DNA of 23,068 bases from Choristocarpus tenellus KU-1152. Taxonomy: Eukaryota; Phaeophyceae. The position numbers were made by a program, and so were the translations under genes. Position 1 is the stretch's first letter. Each line of letters begins with the position of its first letter. The notes under the pieces were generated by a model. It was not told the origin of the DNA and searched no databases. It saw nothing but the letters and a program-made list of their open reading frames with translations. The DNA lies in the NCBI GenBank assembly GCA_964200185.2, contig CAXNAD020000265.1, forward strand, positions 1 to 23,068, read 5' to 3'. This document shows positions 1-11,599 of this stretch, piece by piece.

Positions 1-73
1 TTTTTCCTTTGCTTGGGGAAAAGGGAGGGTTGAAATTACCCTCCTTTCTGAAGTTCTTGGGTTATTCTTTCTT

Positions 74-96
74 CCCCCCCCCCCCCCCCCTCCCCC
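74..96. repeat. Poly-C tract
   Basis: Seventeen C, one T, then five C. The tract lies about 75 bp upstream of the first recognisable LRR exon, inside an intron whose 3' splice site is at 168-169. It may lengthen the pyrimidine tract of that splice site. Long C/G runs are also common sites of assembly error. Confidence 0.9.
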
Positions 97-169
97 ACAA
101 AATAAGTATCACCAGACCCAAAACATTTTGCACATCAATAATTGGTGCCTTGTATTCTCTGTACTTCAG

Positions 170-3100
170 ATTGAGGTGGCTGCAGATGTGTACCGGCTTG
201 TGTTATCAGATCTCACTCTGGCGGACATATATGGTGGAGTTGATTTGTCCTGGCTGCCAATGGTCCAGTCAGCTTCTACAGTGGTGAGTGAGGGTGGAGT
301 CACTTTTTTTCAATTTTTTTTTCAAAATCTATCATGTCAATTAGATATATATTAGATAATATATTGTTATAACCACAATCTTGGGATACAATATATCTAT
401 CCATTCTATGAAATCTATGAAGAAGACATCACCATTGCATCCTGGAACATGTTCCATGTGTGAAGTATCTGTGGTAGACGTATGTATGGGGTGGGAGGGA
501 TTGATTGCTCCATTGCTAGGAGTGACAAAATGATAGCTGTTATGTACATAGAGATGGCAGCTTATTGGGCTGCAATAATTGGAGCCACTGATCATATTTG
601 AGGTTTGCTATAGTGGACTATGTGGAGTCTTGTGGTCTGGTACAGTTAGTTCCCACTGTGACAACCTGAAAGGAAAGGAAACATAATGTACTTACTAGTA
701 AATAATGTAATGGTAGTGACAAAGTCACACATACTCAGGCAACAGAGATGGAGACTTCACAGAGGGGTGGATAGGCCTCTATAGCTCCAGTCTTGTTGAG
801 CATGGTCAATAGGAGGTCTAGCTCAATTATGTTATCAAGTAGGTTTTTTGTAGTTAGTAGTTAGTAGTTAGGTATTGGATAGCAATGTGAAAGAAAGCAC
901 ATCAGACATGATGAAGACATGACAAAAGAAAGTAACCTAATGGTACCACACTATTGCTGTTAGGAGAGACTTGTGGGATGACAAGTCAAGCAGTACATCA
1001 AATTACCCTGAAAAACAAATTTAATTAGTGGGGTGGTCCTACTTGGAGAAAAAAAAATGTGTTGAAGAGTGAGAAGTGCTTTGGAGGTATCACATCTGGG
1101 AATGTCGTTGGGAGCTTTACTAATTGTCAACCACCTGGCATGTCTAGAGACCGTGTTGTGTCCATAGCATACTCCTTGAAGTCCCTTCTTTTTTAAGGAC
1201 GGCTTCAACAAATCATCAGAAATTTATAGGATATCAAAAGAGCATTGATAACTTGATTGTTTGGGGGGGAAATATATTTTTCAACTGTTGGTGATGGTAC
1301 TCATGTGATGCAATTACTCTCCTCTATAGAACATTCTGCTTTGTCACCGTCATGGATTTGTTCAACCTGATTACTTTCTTGTGGTCAGGTGACTATGGTC
1401 ATACAGGCAGAGTCCAAAGACGATGAGAGGATCATTGACCTGGAAAAGCACTGCTTGGACTGCTCTGATGTCCATAGTGGTGATGTGAAGGTGCTAGTTG
1501 ATAACCGACGCTTGGCTGTGGTGCTCAACTTGTCAGGGTGTGAGAGGTGAGTGAACTTAATTTTATTTCTTAATTGTATTTGTTAATTCATATTTGTGAA
1601 TTAATATTCGGGTTGAGACCACTCCTGCAGACTATTCTCACATATTGGAGTGATAGATACTTGACCACTAAAATGTTTGCATACAGACTAGACCAACCTT
1701 TGGAAGCATTCTCAACACCACTTGCATGTCATAGAAAATATGTTATGGGCAGTTCTGCATTGTAATAATGGCATGGGGCAAAAAATATTTTTAAAAATAG
1801 TTCTTCAAAAGTACTTCATTCTAGCATGTGTTGCTATTATTGGCATGCCTTCAACACTAAATTTATATGTAGCAATTTTTTATTCTCCTCCCCTCTCCAC
1901 TCTTCTTTGTAGGGGCAACACCTCTTTAAAGATTGCAATGAATATCAAAGATCAATCTGTAGATACTTCATGAGCCGATCAATCCCATCATAATGAACGT
2001 AATGCATTTTTCACTGTTGCCCCACACTGGAACACTCAGAGCATTTTTATATACGATGGTATTAAATACTTCGAACCATGATTTCACATTTGATGGCTGT
2101 TTTCATCATACGATGACCCTATGTGTAATATCAGTACTTGGGACTCTTAACTCTAAGTATAAAAAAATGTTTCTTGTCTACTCCTATGCTCTTTCAAAGC
2201 ATTGTACTAGAGTGTACATTGCAAGAGTATGCGATTGGATTTATGTGGTATCATGCACCTTCTACCTTTTGTCACTGACCAGTCAACCATTTGCAGGGTT
2301 ACGGATGAGGGAGTGGAGCGTGTGGCTCAAGTTCTGAAGCACCTTCAAGCTCTGAACTTATCTGGGTGCAAAACGATATCGGATTTACCGTTGATTAATG
2401 CCCTTAAGCACAACCTTGGGCTGACTGTTCTCGGCCTGAGCAGGTGTTTGACTATTTCTTCGTGGGCACTTGGCAGCATTGCATCCTTGTGCCCACGGTT
2501 GGTGACAGTAGATCTCAGTCATAACCCAAATGTGACAGATCAAGTTGTGGATCAACTAGCCAAGAAATGTCGTCAACTAGAGAGCTTGTATCTGCAATAC
2601 TGCGTCTACATTACAGACCTTGGAGTACAGAGCCTTGCTGTTGAGGTCAACCATGACAGTCTAACTTCACTGGATCTGAGTGGATGCACATTGATCTCTG
2701 ATCACAGCATGGTTGCATTAGGGCAACTTTGCTGCAAGCTTAGGCGTCTCAACCTCAAGTCTGTGAGCCGTGTTACAGATTTGGGTGCCAGTAGCATCAC
2801 TCGAAACTGCTGGGAGCTGGAGTACCTCTGTTTCGAGGACATGTACAATTTGGTGGACAGTGTCTTTGTGTTTGACCTTGTCACAGATGGACGAAGGGCT
2901 GTTGATGAGAACATGCTCAACAAAACAAGAGAGATCAATCTTCATGACTGTCACAAGCTCAGTGATGAAGCAATCAACCACATCATGAAGAGGGCTTCCC
3001 AGCTTCATACATTGAACCTTGCTGGGTGCTCTCTCCTCACAGACAAAGCATGTTACTTCATGGTTGAGGACCCAGTTAGTGGTGAAACCAGGGGACAGTT

Positions 3101-3584
3101 GCTGTCTTCTCTGAATCTTAGCTACTGTCTCAATATCAGTGATTCTGGCATGGAGTACCTAGTCAAATCCTTACGTAAACTACATCATGTAAATCTTGCA
3201 GGGTGCATTCAGTTGACTGATGCAGGCTTGCTCACACTCGTGTCCACTTGTACAGTGATTAAGACGTTGGGGCTAGCCCAATGCAAGCAACTTACAGACA
3301 AGGCCATGTGCCACTTGGCAGATTTCCTTTGGATTGAGGAGTTGGATATTTCGTACTGCAGCAGGTTGTCAGATGATGGCATTGAAGTTCTTGCCATGGA
3401 GTTTGTGGGTTTACTAAGTTTAAGTGTAAAGTGGTGCTCCCATCTTACAGAACGAACCATTGATGTTCTTGTTCGATATTGTCCTCATCTCAGGAAGCTA
3501 ACCCTTGGAAGCTTGCCACTTGTTCCTGCACATGCAGTAGAGCATCTTAAGGTAACACACAAGGATATTGTCATCTTGACATGA
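170..3584 (+). CDS. Cysteine-containing LRR protein, AMN1/FBXL type (5' partial, 3 exons seen)
   Basis: Exons are 170-283, 1389-1546 and 2297-3584, with the stop at 3582-3584. Introns are 284-1388 (1105 bp) and 1547-2296 (750 bp); I see no coding sequence in either. Donors are GTGAGT in both, with acceptors TTCAG, GTCAG and TTGCAG. Phases agree: 0/0, then AG|G restoring Arg in LSGCER-VTDEGVE. The visible 519 residues are almost entirely cysteine-containing LRRs of about 26 residues. I count roughly 15, many with LxxLxLSxCxxITDxGxxxLA spacing (LQALNLSGCKTISD, LTSLDLSGCTLISD, LHHVNLAGCIQLTDAG). One repeat around 2840-2920 is irregular and carries an insert. This repeat type occurs in AMN1 and in F-box/LRR substrate receptors of SCF ligases. 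An F-box, if present, would lie upstream of the window, so the F-box assignment is not shown. A donor-like AAG|GTAACA at 3550 could allow an alternative 3' end, but the open frame ends naturally 11 codons later. Confidence 0.9.
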
Positions 3585-5255
3585 CCTTATTTCCTATGCT
3601 AATGCAAAATTGAGATGTCTTCCAGCATTTATACTTCCACAAGGCTACACTTTTTGTAGACCTTAAGAATGATTCCTTGAGGCATGACTGTCTCTTCCTT
3701 GAGCTGTGTAGCAAGCATGATCCAGTCTGTTGCACATCAACAAACAGGTCTTAATATCACAAGTACTGGTGGTGTACTGGTTTGATTAGTCTACCATACA
3801 TGACAAGGACACTTGAGACCACTATGCAACTGAAAACCCAGCGAACACTCACTTGTTGGCTAACAGCAAGCAAGAAGTTGACAACCCTTTGCAAGTAAGT
3901 AGGGTGGCAAAGTGGTTTGTAGGGAGATATAGGGCTTTTTCATTGAACAAGATAAGAACTCAAACAGATCTCTGCAGGTAAGGTCACCCTTATGTTCTGT
4001 CTTAAACAACAATCAAATATCACAGAACATCAATCTTCTAGACAATACTATGAAGTCAGTCCATGCTGGCTTCCACTTTAGTTGACTTCTGAGGATAGTA
4101 GCCTGCATCACAACCCAAATACTTCAAAGTTGTTGTTTTTGCTTGCCCAGCACAAGTTGAGCACGTCATACCCCACAGTCATGTAACACAAACAATACAC
4201 TAATACTAACGGAATGCACGCTCATAGACACGCTATACATGGGAGCAGGTTTTTTGTTCAAGTACTAGGTCCCTGGAACAGCATAAGAAGCAGCACGAGT
4301 GGACCATGTGGAGAGCATAGTCGGCTTGGCGTCATCTCCATTTGATGCAATTACCTGACAGACTCGGGGTAGGTGTGGCCTTTATGAGGTGTGTTTGTTC
4401 CACTGCAAAGTGACTACATGTGGAATAATAGTGGAAATAGTAATACAAGAATCCTAATTGGACAAGGATCTCCAACCCCTTGAGTATCAGAGCTTGTTGT
4501 ACCTTAAAGCAAGATGTACTACTTTTGTGTTCAACATAACTTTTTGGCCCCTTTGCTCATCTTCTCTTTTTCCTTCATCATAATTTTCAATATTGCTCTC
4601 TATATCCCAGACTACTAAGGCTAAGTAGCAAACACTATATGTTATAGACACTGTCAGGGTCGGAGAGATACTACAATAGATGTGTTGGTTGCCAAGCCTG
4701 ATTGACATCCAAGCCAATCCCATTTTTTCTTTTTTTTGTGAGTGAATATATGGGTTATTGTGCACCAAGAGCTTCAGTACATTGATTATGGCTAGTCAAC
4801 TGTGTGTGGTGGATTTCTGTCTGCTAGCTTATGTTCCTGTTTGACAGTTTCATGTTGTAAAAGGTGCTACACATACAGGTAATAGAGTACACTGTATGGG
4901 TACAATGTATACCTACTTCGCAGTGAATTTGTTTTGATTCTAGTTTGACCGCAACAAGGTGTTGTAGGATCTTCGAAGGCATTTTCCTCAGAGTTTTGTT
5001 GACCTTGGTCGACTGTCAAGGCTGCTAACGTGTTGAAATTGCATCTACAGAGAGCTTTGTAAACTCCAGTGCAGATTCACTGAGCCACACAACACAGCCA
5101 CTGGTTTGTGTAGCTCAGAGGATACACTCCTGAGATTACAAAAGCAAGGTTCACTTGTTTGTCTTCATTCCCAATATTCCCAGATCAGGGCTGGTATCCT
5201 CATCTGCATTTTCAAGGCTCAGTCAAGTCAATCAATCCTCTAGACCACTCAACCT
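3585..5255. other. Intergenic region between convergent genes
   Basis: This should hold the 3' UTRs of the LRR gene (+) and the BTB gene (-). I found no exon-like reading frame on either strand and no convincing AATAAA on either strand. The open frames here are short, with no family resemblance. Confidence 0.6.
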
Positions 5256-8200
5256 TCAGTTGTCACAGAATTGGTGAAGTGGTGCTCCATTGATGGTGTT
5301 GAGTGATGTGATCTGTCCAACAATTCCCCAGTCTAGCAAAGAAAGTCTGGCAATACCACGGTCAATTTCATCTAGGATCGTTCTTTTGTACACTGTACAG
5401 CTATGTCAAGATTATATGTACTTTTGTAACTTTTCTATTTTGATCACATCACTTGACTCAAAATCAAGTCAGTTGTGTGTACTATGAACTATAAACTATA
5501 CTCTAAATGCATTCATATCACATCTATTCCTGGTGAAGAGTGATTCTGTGAAGGGCAATATGTGAATTAGGTGTTAGGGGGTCTATAGTGCAGATGCAGA
5601 CATCACCTTGTCTACAGACCGAGACAGAGAATGGTATCGCCTTCCATTGTACTCTGTCCCTGTCCACCAGTCACCCACGGCACTTGGCTCCTCCTTCTTC
5701 TCTGGAACCTCCTTGGTGAGAGGGGGAGGCTGTCACTCCCCGAAATATTTGATTAATGAGGCACGGTGGATTGATGTTGGTAAAGTAGGACACAGCTTGT
5801 CAAAAAAAATAGTAAAAAACCAATCAGGGATTGAATAGACACTACTAATATATCTTGACACAGCATGTTTGAAACATGAGTGAGGTGGTCAAATCTATGC
5901 TCTAGAAAATATTTACATTCTTTAAAGTATTGAGCAGTTCCTCTGAAGGATGTATTGGATTAATTGTATCACCCCTGGATGCCCTAATGAAGCTAGTTAA
6001 GTACTGAAGTAAACTAATGAAGTCAATGAACTATTGAAGTAAACTAATGAAGTTAAATAACTATTGAAGTAAAATAACTATTGAAGTTCAGTAAGAAAGT
6101 TTGGAGGCTGTGAATCTACCTCTACTACTAAATCTTCTTCCACTTTCTTGTAGATATTTCTTGGGCTATATGCTAATATTATCCAGTACATAAAAAGCAT
6201 AGTGTTAGTGCTTCAAACTGATTTTTCCTCCTCGTGCTTTGTTGACAGAACAATGTGACCAGTTGGGTTCAACATGGAGGGAGGGTACAATTGAGTCTAA
6301 TATCCCTCACCGGCTGTGTCTCCCACCAATTGTGCATTGTTGACCACCATCTCTGCAGCATTCACAAGAGATTACCATCACTGAATTAGTCAACAAGCAA
6401 TAAATGAAGTGGTATTTATACTACTGTATAGGTCGTATTGGTGATAATCTGATACCCAGTTGTGTATCATTCCATGTCATGTCATACATGATCCTTTTGG
6501 CCCCAAAGAGTGTCCAACTTACACACTTGCAATGAGTTTTCATGTACTTGTACTTACTTCATGTGAGGTTTTGAAGGTGGTGGGCAGAGTTGGGGTTGGT
6601 ATAGTTCATGTCATTGGAACAAGGGTGAACAGAAAGATAGAGTACAGCTAATCTCATTGTTGAGTACTTTTCTACCTCCTCCACATTCATGCAAAGTGTA
6701 TCTGTCCTAGTAAGTGAAGTCCGCACTATAGCACATAATCCCTCCTTGGCTAGGTACACAGCCCTGTTGGTCCCCTTTTCTCTGGCATTAATTGAATTAG
6801 GACTAAGTCCAAAATAGACAGTATAGCTTCCCACACCATCACCAATCACCACACCTTGTCTTCTCTGGACTTCCGTCTTGGCAATCCTTGCTTGTCCACC
6901 TCGATTTTAGACCTGAACAAGTGTAATTGCTCCTCAATTGCATATTTCAGTGAATCACATGCCCAGTAGCTTGCTTCACTGTAGACCTGGGGGATAGACT
7001 CTTGATATAAGCTGAAGTGCACCAGTTAAGTATCAGAGTTGTCAAAAGTACATAATTCATATATGTTCAAAAGTGCCACATATTGTATCCCTACGATGCC
7101 GATGTTAAGAATACATGCAGCATATCAGTATCAGTATTGTAACATCTTTCCCAGGAGATCTCAGCATAAGCTTAGGCACTGGAGTTTGGTGTGACATCTA
7201 GATCCTACCACTTCCATTATCCTTTGAAGGTTTAGGGTAAGTGTGCGACTTGTCAGGATAATCCTTGCACTTCAAAGTGGTTTGCTTTGCTTTTCATTAT
7301 ATCTGGAAAATAAACCCAATTACTTCCTGGATTAGCCTGCTGGATTATTCTTCATGTCGGAGTCGCACCTAATCGCCAGCCCCGCCCTCCAGTCCACATT
7401 ACCTGCTGAAGGAGCATTCTATCGTCTGGGAGAATACCGTCACGCAAAAACTTGAGAACGTAACGAAATATCCACCTGCCAACACCGTCACCAGGAAAAA
7501 CTGCAGATAAGCGGTTGTCACCATGAAATTGAGGCAGAAGAGGTCTATTAAGTGACATCAGGTATTTCTCTTGGATTTCATGACTGCCCAATGTTGATCA
7601 TAGTGAGCAAGAGGAGGTATACATACACGCACAGGACACCTTAATTCATCAGTGCGGGACCTACCAATCTCTGTCCAGGTAAACAGTACCATCTCGATCT
7701 GCACTTAGTGGACTCTTGTCATCGCAGAGGGCGGCCAGGAGGGAACCTGGATCTCTTTGGAGCACAGTCTCGGATGCCTCAAATATCTATGATGAGTACC
7801 CGCAAGAACAAAATAGAATCCAGATCAGAGTTGGTGTAAAATAGTATTGTTGAGAACCAATAAGGCCAGGATCTAGATGCGACTGCTTAAAACACTATCT
7901 AGGATCAAATGTGTACACCAACATCAAAGTCTGGAGTGGAGCAGAAAATTTGTCCCAGATATTTTGTCTTCTTGTCAACACAGAAGTATGGCTCATCTGA
8001 CAATGGGAAACAATCCCATACCATCAAATTTGGAGCTGCTATATCTATGCAATAATGTCACAGAGGTTTCACCTGTCCACCAACGTTGAGTCTCACACGT
8101 CTCACACCCGGCCCAGGCAAGTATGCAATTGGGACCCAGTCCTTTCGCTTCACGAAATCAAGTTCTCTCTTCTCCTGCCGAATCAACTCCTCATCCCTAT

Positions 8201-8654
8201 GGTCGGTGGGATAGAAGACGGAAAGTTGCTGAAGCAAGGAAACAAGAGCATACGCATACGCACGACCCATGTGACCCTTACGAGCAAGAAGGTCACATTA
8301 AAGTAATCTGCCTACATTCTAAGCACACAAAACACACAGGTATTGTGTAATAATTTTCCATAGACCTTATCGATTTCGGCAGGGCTCACATGCGAGCTCG
8401 TCGTCGCTCCTCCCGCAAGAAAGCCCTTTGCCGGGCAAGCTGATCAAGAGCGAAGAGTACAAGAAACTGACAAGTTAGAGTTTGGTGCAATGTGCAACCT
8501 TTCCAGTGGATCTTCTACTCCATAGAACTTGCCAAGAACTAGATCGGTGTACCTTGTCAGCGGCAGATCGCAACTCTTGAGCACGTTGCTTGAGAACAAC
8601 CCCTTCCAGGCCTAGGGAATTATACTTTAGATAGTTTCCATCTCTACCATACAT
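5256..8654 (-). CDS. T1-type BTB/POZ (KCTD-like) protein, 308 aa, 9 exons
   Basis: Exons on the minus strand are 8654-8553, 8466-8390, 8196-8073, 7786-7665, 7475-7403, 6986-6855, 6352-6311, 5729-5620 and 5400-5256. The Met at 8654 is the first after an in-frame TAA near 8717. Residues 35-95 are charged and helical (RQRAFLREERRRAR, RQEKRELDFVKRK) and probably form a coiled coil. Residues 93-185 form a T1/BTB_2 domain: VRLNVGG, then TVLQRDPGSLLAAL, the DRDGTVYLDRD loop, FRYVLKFLRDGILP, and VYSEASYWACDSL. KCTD-type T1 domains oligomerise and many serve as Cul3 adaptors; that role is inference here. The C-terminal 100 residues (WWSTMHNWWETQP, DWWTGTEYNGRRYHSLSR, RTILDEIDRGIARLSLLDWG) are unknown to me. 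Every junction keeps frame. The weakest is exon 8 to 9: donor CG|GTCTGT at 5619 with acceptor ATAG before 5400 restores frame, but AAG|GTGATG at 5606 is an alternative that would need another acceptor. Exon 7 is only 42 nt. Confidence 0.85.
5985..6088. repeat. 30-bp minisatellite in BTB intron 7
   Basis: Two near-identical 30-bp units at 6001-6030 and 6031-6060, built around TGAAGTAAACTAATGAAGT. They are flanked by partial copies at 5985-6000 and 6061-6088. The array lies wholly inside the 581-bp intron at 5730-6310 and is not coding. Confidence 0.85.
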
Positions 8655-8760
8655 TATCGATGTGAGGGTCGTGTGGCGACACGAAATAGGTAAATATTTT
8701 TCAGACGTGATTCTCTGTTACAAAAAACGGCATTTGGCGCATTCCTTGTAACTGACTTTA
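8655..8760 (-). promoter_or_regulatory. Putative promoter / 5' UTR of the BTB gene
   Basis: Immediate upstream region of the Met at 8654. An in-frame TAA near 8717 supports the start if there is no upstream exon. TTTGGCGC at 8733-8740 fits the E2F/DP consensus TTTSSCGC. No TATA box is evident. The site is a pattern match only. Confidence 0.3.
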
Positions 8761-8918
8761 TTGCATTCGTCCATGCAAATACCTGTTCACATCAAACCAT
8801 GTGTAAACAACAATCTGGTAGGTCCAGTTTGTTAGTCGTACAGATAAAGTACTTGTCTGGACAACTACTGCACCAACCAACTTCATAATTGTTGGAGGTG
8901 CTTTAGCCGAACCATATA

Positions 8919-9437
8919 TATACTGTCCCATGAGTATGTTTCTTTATCTATGTACCTCTTCGGGACGGCCTCCGATTTCCAAACGGATTTTTGCGTTGGA
9001 TTCCTCAGAAAAAATTGCCTAAGATCAGTTATATTTGAAGAAATATATCCCGATCTGGACTGTGTTGAAACATAGGCTACTCATCTTTTGTGTTATTGAT
9101 ATTATACTCCCTCTGTCCCATAAGTCTGTTCCTTTATCCATTTTTCTCTTCGGGATGACCTCCGATTTCAAAACGGATTTTGTGCATTGGATTCCTTGAC
9201 GTTTTTTCCTGTGAAAGATTTTTGCTCGCCTTCACTCAACGCCGTTAATCCACCAATTCAGTGCCTTCTTGTGGGCCTATGCCCACCTAACCTCTGTTCC
9301 GTATATTTCTTCAAATATAACTCATCTTACGTAAAATTTTCCGAGGAATCCAACGCAAAAATCCGTTTTGAAATCGGATGTCATTCCGAATAGGTACATG
9401 GACAAAGGAACAGACTTATGGGACAAATGGAGTATAC
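8919..9437. mobile_element. Stowaway-like MITE with long terminal inverted repeats and a nested third arm
   Basis: A left arm at about 8919-9057 is repeated in inverse at about 9299-9437 over roughly 135 bp, at high similarity by eye. Shared blocks include CCGATTTCAAAACGGATTTT, GCGTTGGATTCCTC and TTATATTTGAAGAAATATA. A third, direct copy of the first 95 bp of the arm lies at 9105-9200. The intact termini read TA-CTCCCTCTGTCCCATAAG at 9105 and, on the minus strand, TA-CTCCATTTGTCCCATAAG ending at 9435. Both resemble Stowaway MITE ends, with the TA target duplication used by Tc1/mariner transposases. The outer left end (TACTGTCCCATGAG) is more worn. No transposase is encoded. The layout suggests one MITE inserted in, or recombined with, an older relative. 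Confidence 0.75.
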
Positions 9438-9800
9438 TCGAGTATATATACACCTCATACGCAGTTAATTCTAGGGGTATGTTGGTACTTGGAAGAGGTC
9501 TACTGTACTATTATAGTGTGTATGGGGATAGGTCATATTTGGGATCGCATGCAATTTCTCTGACAATCTGTGTACTCATATATGCATTTGGCGCCCAAAC
9601 TTCTTCCTTTGTTGGCAGTTCAAGCAACAGTCGATATACCTCTAAATCCACAGAATGGGCAATGAGGTTGATAATTCAGACTGAATAACTTTCTTTGCTG
9701 ACTGATCACCTCTAGTTCTGTGAGGTCATTCCTTGAGCACTTTCCTTGATTTTTCTGTTCAGACCTGTTCAAATATCTCTTTTTTCTTTCTGTTTATCAG

Positions 9801-9980
9801 GGTGGTGGCGTGGAGAGTTCTTCCTTGTCTGGGCTGTCACGCTTTGTCTCCCCAGTCACGTCACAGTCTCTGATGATTCTCATTGCCCTCTATTCACACA
9901 AAACCCAGCCACTCTCATACACAGTATATATATATCATAAACAATTTGAAGTCCAGGAATTCTCTAGGGACCCTCCATAA
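9801..9980 (+). CDS. Candidate terminal exon, 59 codons, no recognised family
   Basis: A strong 3' splice-like signal (TTTTTTCTTTCTGTTTATCAG) at 9780-9800 precedes a frame open from GGT at 9801 to TAA at 9978-9980. It reads GGGVESSSLSGLSRFVSP and later SLMILIALYSHKTQP. I could not find matching upstream exons. The opposite strand is open over 9797-9886 (...KRDSPDKEELSTPPP, stop) and has its own AATAG acceptor, so the strand is uncertain. This may be chance. Confidence 0.2.
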   Translation, partial: GGGVESSSLSGLSRFVSPVTSQSLMILIALYSHKTQPLSYTVYIYHKQFEVQEFSRDPP

Positions 9981-11016
9981 AAAACTTCCACTCACTAAGT
10001 ACCAATATAAATTCCTCTTTGATGAGACTCTAAGCATAAACGAACTACCATTAAAAGGGTTGTGACGTGACCTATTTGATACCTGAAGAACGTAGATACA
10101 CTACACAGAAAATCTTTCCTTCCAATTAGATCATTTCGAGCTTAGGATTTATTGTCACATGTGATTAGCATTGATTTATCAGTCTTTCACAGTGCATCGA
10201 TGCCATTGCTCTATTTTTGAAGTATATATGCTTGATAGGGCGAGTAATTAGTATAATTAGTCGCCTTGTGAGGTCTGAGATCATCCAAGCTCGAGAAACC
10301 TCAAAGAATGCCCATACATATATTTTTTTCAAACTTCAATCATTACCGACAACAGGGATGCATTGCCCTGTCAACAAGTTATTGTTGAACAAAAATAATA
10401 CTTGGAAGCAATAATAATAATTTAATACTACAAACAAGACATATTGTGAGAAGGTTTGTACTTGGTTACACAGGCTAACCCACAGAAAAATGTGCATTCT
10501 GCCCCAAGCATCTCTGGATTGATGTTTTGAAGCTATTGCCTGATTGACTATTTTTACTTCATAGTGAAGAATATGGCAACACATGGGAGGTGTATCACTC
10601 AAGGTAAGGAAAAACAAGAGTATGGAACTACAGTTGGCTAATTTCTCCCCAGTGAATATTAGTCAAGAGATTATGAATACCTACTGTTGTAGAGTAAAAT
10701 GTCCAGATCATTATCATCACATTACTCCTTCAAATCTCCCTCTCCCCTCCCTTTGCAGGTACATGACATTAATACTATTAGATTTTGAATTAAAATGATC
10801 AGTACAAGTGTATACCATTGAATCTTTTGGTGCACTCCAAACTAGGATTGTCCACAAATGTCTAATGTATGTACAGCATTTCAGAAACATTAATTTTAGG
10901 ATATAACCCTCCATGTCTAGAAAAAAACCCAATAGGGGTCATGAATGTATAAAGAACTGGAATCCTCATGACAAGGGAGAACCAAGGTGTAGACAGCATT
11001 TTGTCTGCTTATGTAG

Positions 11017-11135
11017 GTCAAGTACACACTATATCCCAATGTAGACATAGTCAAGTAAGTACACACTATACCCCAATGTGCACATAGTCAAGGAAGTACA
11101 CACTATACCCCAATGTACACATACTCAAATACGTA
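11017..11135. repeat. 37-bp minisatellite, 3 copies
   Basis: The core CACACTATACCCCAATGT followed by ACATA recurs three times, joined by GTCAAGTAAGTA-type linkers. Copies 2 and 3 are nearly identical and copy 1 lacks a few bases. No reading frame is involved. Confidence 0.9.
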
Positions 11136-11593
11136 CTAAAATCACAAAAAGCATATTCATGCCAACTGTATTTTTTCTATAGGTCTAGTATAATTCACAA
11201 ACTAAAAATACCAGTAACAATATTACAGCTCTACCTTTACTGTTTAGGCATTTGTAAGGTGAGGATAGTTGTATAGCTAAATTATTCCTTTCTGTCAACC
11301 CACAATCCAAACATACACAAAAAATACAAATAAACTGTATTATAATAGCAGGAGTCACTTGGTGTTGGATGTCCCACTTGTATCCCCTGCATTACCTGCA
11401 TTACCCTCACATGTCAAATGTGCCAAGTCATGTGTGTTGTTGGATATCCAAGGTGGTGCACCCAGCATCATTTAGTAAGGAAGCAAAAAGAGGATCATAG
11501 AGGATAAGAACATGATAATAATGAAGCGATCATAATAAAGTGCAGAGGGAAAATACTAACCAAAATATCTGTGTTAAATTTCAGTGAGCACAT

Positions 11594-11599
11594 TTTATT
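11594..11599 (-). promoter_or_regulatory. Possible poly(A) signal of the TPR-J gene
   Basis: AATAAA on the minus strand, about 370 bp past the stop codon at 11965. It is the only clean hexamer I noticed nearby. Poly(A) signals are degenerate in many protists, so this is tentative. Confidence 0.3.

Noticed and set aside
2229-2296. Upstream Met start for the LRR frame at 2229
   Set aside because: The 68 bases before 2297 are intron: they end in TTGCAG, and joining 1546 to 2297 restores the LRR motif LSGCERVTDEG exactly.
6559-6852. Minus-strand 97-codon frame as a BTB exon
   Set aside because: It starts just past the donor GACAAG|GTGTGG, shows no conserved pattern, and lies in intron 6; the next good exon is at 6311-6352.
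8197-8270. Minus-strand frame beginning MGRAYAYALVSLLQQ as the start of a BTB exon
   Set aside because: The upstream exon ends in phase 2 (AT|GTGAGC). Only the acceptor CATAG before 8196 restores frame and gives RRRARM-DEELIRQ.
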